The position numbers and the translations under genes are program-made. This document shows, piece after piece, positions 43,491 to 51,167 of a DNA stretch of 64,000 nucleotides (its first letter is position 1; every line of letters begins with the position of its first letter). The notes beneath the pieces are model-generated. The model saw nothing but the letters and a program-made list of their open reading frames with translations. It was not told where the DNA came from and made no database searches. Source of the DNA: Chitinophagaceae bacterium (GTDB taxonomy: Bacteria; Bacteroidota; Bacteroidia; Chitinophagales; UBA10324); assembly GCA_016717285.1 (NCBI GenBank), contig JADKFU010000001.1, positions 682,001 through 746,000 on the forward strand, written 5' to 3'.

Positions 43491-45827
43491 TCTTATCAAA
43501 ACCACTCCACCACTCATTTGCTCCGAGAGTTTCAAACCATGTTCAGTACCTGCATATTTAATAGTCCATACATAAGTTCCCAACTCTGAAGGTTGATCCC
43601 CGTTTAGTCCGTTCCAGCCGGCATTGGGATCGCTTGTAAAAAACACTATTTGTCCCCAGCGGTTGAATACTTTGAAATCGTAATCTGTAAATTCACAACC
43701 GATAGCAGGAATGAATTCATCATTCAATCCGTCGTTGTTTGGTGTGAAGGCGGTTGGCACATGCAGGCAACTTCCGCAATCATCAAATCCGACATAGATT
43801 GAATCGTAGGTGTGAAAACAGCTATTGTACGCCTCAACAGTATATAAACCGGGTTCGCGGATCGCGTAATCATGATAAATGGAACCATCCTGCCACAAGT
43901 ACTCTGCTCCGGGAAAGAAAACATCTTTAAAGAAAACATTACCATAACACAGTATAGAATCTTCGCCCAGTTCAATCAAAGGTTTTTGCGCCACATAAAC
44001 ACGATAGGTTTGAGGCGCACTGAAGCAACTGCTATCGTCAAATGCAACTGCGGTATAAGTTTCATCCTGAAAAGGTTGAACGATATATGGATCATCCACT
44101 GAAGCTCCATTGTCCCAGATCACTCCATATTGACCCGCATTACCACCCACGGCAGGAGCTGTAAGGCTTGCTTCCGTTCCAAAACAAATAGTGGTGTCAC
44201 CGGGATAAACGATGCCAACAGGTGCAGGTTGCTTAATCGTCAGTATCGTATCGTATTTGCATTGATGAATGTCAATAAGCAACAGATTGTATTCACCTGC
44301 GCCTAAACCACTTGCAACATTACTTCCACCGCCATAAGGTGTCCATACATAGGTGAATGGTGGATTACCGCCAGAAATATTCAACGAAACACTTCCGTCC
44401 TTATAACCATAACAAACTGCATTTTTCAGGCTGGTTACATCAAAATGAACTTCAGGTGGTTCCTTCAGTTCAATACTCAATGTATCAAAACAATTATAAG
44501 AATCTGTGATCGTGACTTTATAAGTATTCGGACAAAGTCCTCCGACGTTAGCACTTGGCGGCGCACCATTCGTCCAGGTATAAACATAAGGGGGCACTCC
44601 ACCGGAACCCGAAACAGAAATAGATCCATCACAGGCATTAAAACAGTTGATATCCTTAGCAAATATTTTAGTAGCGTTTACCGCACCTGATGATCCTTGG
44701 AAAGTAACAGCAACGGTATCCACACATCCAAAAGCATCTTTTACAGTAATGTAATAGATTCCACTATCGAGCCCTGTGAATGAACCGGCACTTTGATATA
44801 GACTTCCATTCATAGAAAATTCGTATGGTGGCGTTCCCACTGTTCCCGACACATATATTTCACCATTATATCCTCCGCAAGTGGGCTCAACAAAAGAATC
44901 AAGAACTGCCTGAACAGCGCTTACAAAAAATGCTGTTGCCGCTGTATCAGCATTCAGGCCACAGAGATCGGTAACTGATCCTGATAAGTCTGTGATGTGC
45001 AAAAAATAATTTCCGCCTACTGTAATAGCCGGAGAAACTGAAGCGGTAAAAGTAACTTCAGCGCTACCGCCGGCAGCACAGGTAGTTCCTGTAACACTGC
45101 TGAGAAGGTATGGACCACCAGGACCTGTGAGCATAAAATCTGCATCTTGCACAGAGCCACACAAAATATTTTCAGAGAAAGTAAAGGTAAGTTGATTGTC
45201 GTTGCAGATCACTTGCTCAACCGTATCAATATAAGGCTTGACAGTATCGAAAATGGAAGCAGAGGAAGCACTGAAGTCAACGGTATAACCTCCATTAGTT
45301 CCACTCCAGTTATTAATATTCAGTACATATGTTTCGCCGGCCGTCACGTTCAGCAATGCATTGAATGCGTTCGTTGGACCGGCTCCGTTCCAGTTTCCGA
45401 CGCCGGTTGCCGAAATACCGGTAAATCCATATTGGGATGAATTACAACTCACCATCAGCGATCCGTTGGTTTGTATTTCTGCACAGGTGGCATTTGAAAG
45501 ATTATACATTGCCCAGTCATAATCCGCGCTTGGAGAGCCCGGTATAATGGTAAATGCAAAGGTTCCACTGGTGGTGATATTAAAAGTGTACCAGCTACTG
45601 TTGTATTCACCCGGAATCAGGCAGCTGCCCGGACCTTGTTCATTGGGATAGTTACCGGTGCCGAAAGTTGAACTGGGTGTTTGATACACCTGGTTACAAA
45701 CCGGCGTGGCACCAAGGCAATCCTGAAAGGTAGGAACCTGGGAAAAGGATTGGCTGGATTGCATCATCAGGCAGCAGGTGAAAGCTGCAAAGAGAAATCC
45801 CAATAATGTCTTGTAAAAGTGGCTCAT
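43488..45827 (-). CDS. gliding-motility/CHU C-terminal domain protein (tandem copy A)
   Basis: This 779-residue exported protein has a signal peptide (to about residue 30, FSQ). An N-terminal jelly-roll-like domain follows (about 35-190; FQDCLGATPVCNQVYQ, GEYNSSWYTFNI, YVLNINNWSGTNGGYTVDF). Next are an Ig-like SbsA-type region (about 195-305) and several SprB-type repeats (NCFNACDGSISVSGSGGVPPYVYTW style, about 305-540). The CHU_C/T9SS type B tail has PTAFTPNNDGLNDEF, FKVFNRWGQIVF and the terminal GGVVLIR. It should be exported by T9SS to the surface, perhaps as an adhesin. The same architecture occurs in the next gene upstream, 72 bp away. Confidence 0.9.
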   Translation of the reverse strand: MSHFYKTLLGFLFAAFTCCLMMQSSQSFSQVPTFQDCLGATPVCNQVYQTPSSTFGTGNYPNEQGPGSCLIPGEYNSSWYTFNITTSGTFAFTIIPGSPSADYDWAMYNLSNATCAEIQTNGSLMVSCNSSQYGFTGISATGVGNWNGAGPTNAFNALLNVTAGETYVLNINNWSGTNGGYTVDFSASSASIFDTVKPYIDTVEQVICNDNQLTFTFSENILCGSVQDADFMLTGPGGPYLLSSVTGTTCAAGGSAEVTFTASVSPAITVGGNYFLHITDLSGSVTDLCGLNADTAATAFFVSAVQAVLDSFVEPTCGGYNGEIYVSGTVGTPPYEFSMNGSLYQSAGSFTGLDSGIYYITVKDAFGCVDTVAVTFQGSSGAVNATKIFAKDINCFNACDGSISVSGSGGVPPYVYTWTNGAPPSANVGGLCPNTYKVTITDSYNCFDTLSIELKEPPEVHFDVTSLKNAVCYGYKDGSVSLNISGGNPPFTYVWTPYGGGSNVASGLGAGEYNLLLIDIHQCKYDTILTIKQPAPVGIVYPGDTTICFGTEASLTAPAVGGNAGQYGVIWDNGASVDDPYIVQPFQDETYTAVAFDDSSCFSAPQTYRVYVAQKPLIELGEDSILCYGNVFFKDVFFPGAEYLWQDGSIYHDYAIREPGLYTVEAYNSCFHTYDSIYVGFDDCGSCLHVPTAFTPNNDGLNDEFIPAIGCEFTDYDFKVFNRWGQIVFFTSDPNAGWNGLNGDQPSELGTYVWTIKYAGTEHGLKLSEQMSGGVVLIR

Positions 45828-45844
45828 TCAAAAACGGGGAAACC

Positions 45845-45852
45845 CAAATTTA
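45845..45852 (-). promoter_or_regulatory. Bacteroidota -7 element for CHU_C copy A
   Basis: TAAATTTG on the minus strand matches TAnnTTTG, 17 bases ahead of the ATG at 45827. The two tandem genes are therefore probably transcribed separately. Confidence 0.5.
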
Positions 45853-45899
45853 GCAATCATTTACCATGAGGCGAAATCAAAATTTCAATACTATCAAAC

Positions 45900-48233
45900 T
45901 CAACGCAGTAAAGTTATGTTACCAGACAGCTTTTCAGTAAAGTAAGTTGCGCGTCGCAGTCCTGTATAATCTACCATCCAAACATACACACCAACATCAG
46001 CAGGCTGATTTTTGTACTCGCCGTTCCATGACTCATTTACATTGCTGGTTTCAAAAATCAACTGGCCCCAACGGTTAAAAATTTTCATGTTGTAATCACT
46101 CACCGGACAGGTAATCACGGGCCGGAATAAATCATTCTGTTGATTTCCATCAGGAGAAAAACCTGACGGGTAATGCACACATGCTGAACAATCAGTGTAA
46201 TCAGCATTCAGCGTATCACTTGTTGTAAAACAAGAGTTGTAAACATTCACCCAATAAATTCCCGGAACATGAATGGTAAAGTTATCATCGGTAGATCCAT
46301 CCTGCCAGCTATACTGAGCGCCTGGAAAAGCAGCAAATAACTGCAAGGAATCACCGATACAAAGCAATGAGTCATTTCCCAATTCAAACACCGGAACCTG
46401 GTCAACGATTACCGAAAATAATTGTGGTTCGCTGAAACAACCATGACTGTCAGTTGCGACTGCTGTGTACGATGCATCGCTTGTTGGATTGATTGGAAAT
46501 GGATTCCCGGTAAAATTATCTTCCCAGGTAACAGCGTAAGGCGCTGTGCCTCCGCCTACCTGTGCAAATAAATTTCCGGTTGTTCCCACACAAATCGTGG
46601 TATCGACAGGTGGTGAAATGGAAACTACTGCAGGTTGCGGAAGTGCGATACTATAGTTGAATACACATTGATTGGCATCTACTATCGTGAAAGTGTATAA
46701 ACCTGCAGCAATGGCTGTGCTTGTTAAACCGGTTCCGCCGGAAGGTGACCATTGATAAGTGTAACCCGGCGTTCCACCCGTAACAGAAACCGTGATCTGG
46801 CCATCTGCATAACCATTGCAGGAAGGTTGCATTAATTGTTGTGTTGTTATGGAAAAAGTATCTGGTTGTTGCAACTGAATACTTGCCGTATCAAAACAAC
46901 CGGCAGCATCACTGATCGTAGCAGTGTAAAATCCGGCGCATAGATTATTAATGGTGGAAACCGGCGGACCACCATTCGACCAGGAATATGTGTAGGGTGA
47001 TGTGCCACCTGTTCCTGTAGCGGTAATGCTGCCTGTACATTCATTCGGACATTTTAAATTGGTGGAAGAAAGAATCCCGGCACTTACACCGCCCGGACCA
47101 GGTACTAATATCACAGTTGCTGTGTCTGTGCATCCTGTACTGTCTTTCACGGTCATTAAATACGCGCCTGTGGAAAGGCCTTCGAATGCTCCGCTTGATT
47201 GAGATGTGCCGCTATTCAATGAATAGGAGTAAGGTTCGTTTCCGGAATTTCCGGAAACATAAATAGCTCCGCTGTTGGCACTACAGATAGGCTGATGAAT
47301 GGAGTCGATCTCAATTAAAGGACCGGGTGCAGTAAACTGGATGGAAGAAGTGTCGGCAACATTTCCGCAGAGATCCGTTACATAATCGGCATTGCCGGTT
47401 AATCCGAAAGTATAGGTTGCGGCATTTTCTAACGCAGGTGTGAAATTGATGGTAAAAGTTTTTTCCTGAACACCACCACTGGCGCAGGCCGCACCTGAAA
47501 CACTGCTGATTACAAAAGGTCCACCTGGCCCTGAAAGTGAAAAATCACCAGCCTGTACGGTGCTGCATAGTACGTTTTCAGAAAACGTGAAGGTGAGTGA
47601 AGTCGGATCGCATCCAATCGGTGAAACTATTTGTAAAGTGGGAGGCACGGTATCGAAGATGGTGGCAGTAGCGGTAGAGAAGTCGATGGAATAACCTCCA
47701 TTAGAAGTGCTCCAGTTGTGAATGTTCAATGCATAAGTTTCTCCGGCAATTACCGGCAACAAATAATTAAATGCAAGCGTCGGGCCCGGGCCATTCCAGT
47801 TACCAATACCGTCCGATGAAATACCAGTGACACCATATTCAGACGAATTACAACTCGCCATCAACGAACCATTGGTCGGAATTTCTTCGCACGATGCATT
47901 CGTGAGATTATACAATGCCCAATCATAATCGGCAGTGAGATCAATGGGCGTTATCACGAAAGCAAGATCGCCGGAACTGATCACGGTAAAAGTAAACCAG
48001 GTGCTGTTCAATTCTCCTGAAACAAGGCAGGTTCCGGGACTTACTTCATTCAGATAATTACCGCTTCCCAAAGTTGAGCTGGCAGTAGTCCAGATAAAAT
48101 CGCAGATCGGAATCGCACCAAGACAATCCTGTTCTGTAGGAATTTGGGAAAATGAATTACTGCTGGTAAAAAGCAAATGAATGAACAGTAACAGTGAAAG
48201 TGAAAGAGAGGAAATCCTGTAAAATAATTTCAT
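45900..48233 (-). CDS. gliding-motility/CHU C-terminal domain protein (tandem copy B)
   Basis: This 777-residue paralogue of the gene downstream has the same domain order and almost the same length. A signal peptide precedes EQDCLGAIPICDFIW and YALNIHNWSTSNGGYSIDF. An SbsA-like Ig region (LTFTFSENVLCSTVQAGDF) and SprB-type repeats (about 305-540) follow, then the CHU_C tail with GFSPDGNQQNDLF, MKIFNRWGQLIF and ITLLR. The N-terminal domains are the most alike; the repeats have diverged. It is likely a T9SS type B cargo on the surface. A promoter-like TAACTTTA (one base off) lies upstream at 48253-48260 on the minus strand. Confidence 0.9.
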   Translation of the reverse strand: MKLFYRISSLSLSLLLFIHLLFTSSNSFSQIPTEQDCLGAIPICDFIWTTASSTLGSGNYLNEVSPGTCLVSGELNSTWFTFTVISSGDLAFVITPIDLTADYDWALYNLTNASCEEIPTNGSLMASCNSSEYGVTGISSDGIGNWNGPGPTLAFNYLLPVIAGETYALNIHNWSTSNGGYSIDFSTATATIFDTVPPTLQIVSPIGCDPTSLTFTFSENVLCSTVQAGDFSLSGPGGPFVISSVSGAACASGGVQEKTFTINFTPALENAATYTFGLTGNADYVTDLCGNVADTSSIQFTAPGPLIEIDSIHQPICSANSGAIYVSGNSGNEPYSYSLNSGTSQSSGAFEGLSTGAYLMTVKDSTGCTDTATVILVPGPGGVSAGILSSTNLKCPNECTGSITATGTGGTSPYTYSWSNGGPPVSTINNLCAGFYTATISDAAGCFDTASIQLQQPDTFSITTQQLMQPSCNGYADGQITVSVTGGTPGYTYQWSPSGGTGLTSTAIAAGLYTFTIVDANQCVFNYSIALPQPAVVSISPPVDTTICVGTTGNLFAQVGGGTAPYAVTWEDNFTGNPFPINPTSDASYTAVATDSHGCFSEPQLFSVIVDQVPVFELGNDSLLCIGDSLQLFAAFPGAQYSWQDGSTDDNFTIHVPGIYWVNVYNSCFTTSDTLNADYTDCSACVHYPSGFSPDGNQQNDLFRPVITCPVSDYNMKIFNRWGQLIFETSNVNESWNGEYKNQPADVGVYVWMVDYTGLRRATYFTEKLSGNITLLR

Positions 48234-48266
48234 AGTGATGAAGGTCAGGTTCTAAAGTTAAAAATC

Positions 48267-48286
48267 ATTTCCGAAGTGGCGGAAAT
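48267..48286 (-). terminator. weak hairpin after ABC module 2
   Basis: A 7-bp stem ATTTCCG/CGGAAAT with a 6-nt loop is followed on the minus strand by GATTTTT. It lies 48 bp past the permease stop and could end that operon before the CHU_C gene. Confidence 0.4.
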
Positions 48287-48334
48287 AAGTTGTTGACGCG
48301 GATGCAAAGCATTGATGACAAAGTTGAAATCCGC

Positions 48335-49450
48335 TTACAACTGACCTTCGGTTTGCTCAAACCTGTAATACCAGCGAAAAAAATAATAGCAGGAGCAAGC
48401 AAGCAGCATCAAAATAATCAGGAGGTATAATTTATATAGCAGCAGAAAAAAGAATACCGCAAATATTCCGAATATCCATTGCAGGTATTTTTCCATGTCG
48501 AGTGGCGGTTTGTAAAGCAGGCAATGATACACCATCAACATGCCCGTTCCGAAAAAAGGCAACCACCAGGTATCTTCAACATGCAACCTGTCGGGAATTG
48601 CAAACCCAAAAATGATCCATTCAGGTAACAGGATCAGAAAATAGACAAACGCAAAATTCAACCATCGGTTAACGGTTTTTACCGGAAGATTGCGATAAAA
48701 GCCAACCAGTGATTCTTCAAATTTTCTGAATTCAAAAACCATCACACAATGTGCGGTGAGACCGGCCATGAAACCTAACATGACTACCCGGCTATCATAC
48801 GAGTCAATAAAGAAACCATTCAGGAAAGCTATGATGATTATTGCAGAGAAAAATTTTGTTACCACGAAAATCACTTTCATCTCATTCAGCAGTTGTGAGA
48901 TAAAAAACATGGGGAATGGTTGTTTAAACCGCATCCTTAAAATTGAAGCAAGGAAAAAAGTCTGTGCCGGATCCGGGCGATTGATTTTTCTTGTATAATA
49001 CCAAACGCTGAGAAGGCAAACAAGCAAATGAAAACCAATTACATAAACAGCAGCAGCAAACTCACCGGAATAAATTCCCACAAGGGCAACAATACATCCA
49101 TAAACAAGCACGGGCAGGTACATAAAAAGCTGCGTGAGAAGTAAAGCATTGAATTGATTTTTTTTTGGTATTGCGGAAGTGATGTACAAAAACTGTTGAC
49201 GCGGTTCAGCGATTGTTTTAATCGTAAACTGAAAACATTTCAATGCATACAACAGCCATACACCGGAAACAATCAGCATAAAAATCCATGATCCCAGCAT
49301 GGCATACATCAACGTTAGATGATAATTCAGCAATAACGGCCCTGGAATAATACCAAACATGATGATAAAAATAAACAGGAACAATCCTGCATTGCGTTGA
49401 TAAAACGGAACACCGATTACACGATTATATAGTTGACTGAGTTGCATCAT
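48335..49450 (-). CDS. ABC transporter membrane protein (module 2)
   Basis: This 371-residue polytopic membrane protein has about ten hydrophobic segments and a loop FEESLVGFYRNLPVKTVNRW that matches the permease of module 1. It overlaps the ATPase gene by 4 bp. It has no recognised family name and no soluble domain. The substrate is unknown; because both modules keep the same gene order and coupling, they are a duplicated export unit rather than two unrelated transporters. Confidence 0.82.
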   Translation of the reverse strand: MMQLSQLYNRVIGVPFYQRNAGLFLFIFIIMFGIIPGPLLLNYHLTLMYAMLGSWIFMLIVSGVWLLYALKCFQFTIKTIAEPRQQFLYITSAIPKKNQFNALLLTQLFMYLPVLVYGCIVALVGIYSGEFAAAVYVIGFHLLVCLLSVWYYTRKINRPDPAQTFFLASILRMRFKQPFPMFFISQLLNEMKVIFVVTKFFSAIIIIAFLNGFFIDSYDSRVVMLGFMAGLTAHCVMVFEFRKFEESLVGFYRNLPVKTVNRWLNFAFVYFLILLPEWIIFGFAIPDRLHVEDTWWLPFFGTGMLMVYHCLLYKPPLDMEKYLQWIFGIFAVFFFLLLYKLYLLIILMLLACSCYYFFRWYYRFEQTEGQL

Positions 49451-50082
49451 CCAACAGTTTTAACAGTGTTGTTTTCCATTTGGAGTTGATGCGTAATTGG
49501 AAAAGCGCTGGATTCAAATGCCTGGTGAGAAGTTAATAAAAAGGTGACGCCATTTTTTTCATGGTAATCACGAATGAGGTTATTGATAATGGGCACAGTC
49601 TTATCATCTATTGTTACCAAGGGTTCGTCGAGCATGATCAGTTTTGGCTGACCGATGAAAGCAAGCAATAAAGAAATTTTCTTCATCATACCACTTGAAT
49701 AAGTGCCCAATGGATTTTGGATGAACGAACTTACCTGCAATGCATTTACCAGTTCGTCTGACTGTTCTTTGGGAGCTTGCTTTGTTTTCGCGAATAGTTG
49801 CAACAAATCATTTCCCGATAGGAAAGGCGGATACAACGGTTCCGCTTCTGCATAATTAACGAGTTGTAAATAACCGCTTCGGTTTTTCTTTATGCTGATA
49901 GTATCATCAATTACCACATCTCCTTCAAATGGTAACAGGCCGGCGATCAATTTCATTAAAGTTGTTTTGCCTGAACCGTTGATTCCTTTCAACCAGTAGA
50001 TTCCGTTGTTGAGCTGATAGTGGGACACCTCAACAACTGTGTGCGACCCATACGATTTTCTGATACTTCTTAATTGTATCAT
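49447..50082 (-). CDS. ABC transporter ATP-binding protein (module 2)
   Basis: This 211-residue ABC ATPase has Walker A GINGSGKTT (33-41), YSSGM signature (128-132), Walker B LIMLDEP and switch His186 (TSHQ). Like module 1 it lacks the Q-loop Gln (YAEAEPLYPPFLSG). Residues 1-190 align with the module 1 ATPase without gaps, at about half identity by eye. It follows the methyltransferase gene by 16 bp and overlaps the permease by 4 bp, so the three form one operon. Confidence 0.92.
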   Translation of the reverse strand: MIQLRSIRKSYGSHTVVEVSHYQLNNGIYWLKGINGSGKTTLMKLIAGLLPFEGDVVIDDTISIKKNRSGYLQLVNYAEAEPLYPPFLSGNDLLQLFAKTKQAPKEQSDELVNALQVSSFIQNPLGTYSSGMMKKISLLLAFIGQPKLIMLDEPLVTIDDKTVPIINNLIRDYHEKNGVTFLLTSHQAFESSAFPITHQLQMENNTVKTVG

Positions 50083-50098
50083 GTTTGCTGAATAGTTG

Positions 50099-50890
50099 TT
50101 ATTGTTTGGTGGCTTTGATGGAATACATCATCGGAATTAAATTTTCTAAATTTCTTATTCTGAAATTTCCATCAGTTCCCTCAACGGTATTTTGAAAACA
50201 ATTGTATGGCGAGAAAGGAAATTCGTGGAGGAATTCGATTTTAAGTCCGTGAGCGATTAATGCCGTCACTACTTCTCCAAGACCATGATTCCATGTGTAA
50301 GAAGTTGTTTTTATGGTTGCATCAGGATCCGCATATGTTCCTGATTCTTCTTCCTGAATCACATCGGTTTGATGATACGGATAAATTATTTTCTCAAAGT
50401 TATTGTCAAACATCCAGACAACAGGATGAAATTCGGCTATGTAGAATGTTCCGCCACAACGGAGAAAATGCGCAATAATGGAAGCCCATTTATCAAGATC
50501 AGGCAGCCAACCGATTACGCCGTACGAAGTGAAAACAACATCAAATGATTCGTGCAGGATTTTATCAAGCTCATAAATGTCTGAGCAAATAAAAGTGGCA
50601 TCCAGCTTTAATTCATCAGAGAGATTTTTAGCTGTCGCGATAGCGGCCGTTGAAAAATCCACGCCGGTAGCTTTTGCGCCTAAACGCGCCCATGAAAGTG
50701 TATCTTGTCCAAAATGACATTGCAGATGAAGCAACTTCCTGTTTTTTACATCACCGAGTTCCTCCAGTTCAACTTGTTTCAATGAGGTTGCACCCTTCTT
50801 AAACCACTCCATGTTGTAGAACTCCGAGTTGATATGTACAGGAGTACGCGTGTTCCACACTTTTTTGTTGGCTTCAAAATAATCGTTCAT
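50099..50890 (-). CDS. class I SAM-dependent methyltransferase
   Basis: This 263-residue Rossmann-fold methyltransferase has motif I at 53-71 (LLHLQCHFGQDTLSWARLG), GVDFS ending strand beta2 near 80, and DVVFTSYGVIGWLPDL in the motif IV region. The start MNDYFEANKKVWNTRTPVH is typical of a Bacteroidota group. The substrate is unknown; small-molecule methylation is the usual guess. It heads the ABC module 2 operon, so its product or substrate could be what the transporter moves, but module 1 has no such partner (its neighbour is an RNA methyltransferase). Confidence 0.85.
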   Translation of the reverse strand: MNDYFEANKKVWNTRTPVHINSEFYNMEWFKKGATSLKQVELEELGDVKNRKLLHLQCHFGQDTLSWARLGAKATGVDFSTAAIATAKNLSDELKLDATFICSDIYELDKILHESFDVVFTSYGVIGWLPDLDKWASIIAHFLRCGGTFYIAEFHPVVWMFDNNFEKIIYPYHQTDVIQEEESGTYADPDATIKTTSYTWNHGLGEVVTALIAHGLKIEFLHEFPFSPYNCFQNTVEGTDGNFRIRNLENLIPMMYSIKATKQ

Positions 50891-50919
50891 GTTGCATTTT
50901 GGGATTCGGTTGCGAATAT

Positions 50920-50957
50920 GGAGAATTGGGAATTAAGAATGGAGAATTGGGAATGGC
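50920..50957 (+). repeat. heptamer tract F
   Basis: Seven-base units GAATTGG, GAATTAA, GAATGGA, GAATTGG, GAATGGC on the plus strand use the same word class as tracts C, E and H. It lies 30 bp upstream of the methyltransferase start in a divergent gap, the only clear tract not at a gene end besides B. Confidence 0.65.
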
Positions 50958-51167
50958 TGTCAATAGTTAATTGTTCAATTATGGAATAAAACATATCCTT
51001 TGTGCATGACGTAAATTGATGTGAGCTTTCCTGATAAGTTATTTCATTTCACATTGCCCTTTAAAACGGGATTTGCATAACAGGGTATGTCGGATTTGTT
51101 CACGAAGATACCATTTGAACATTTTCATTACTTATTTGTATTTAGCGCTGAAATTTTTTTGAGATCC

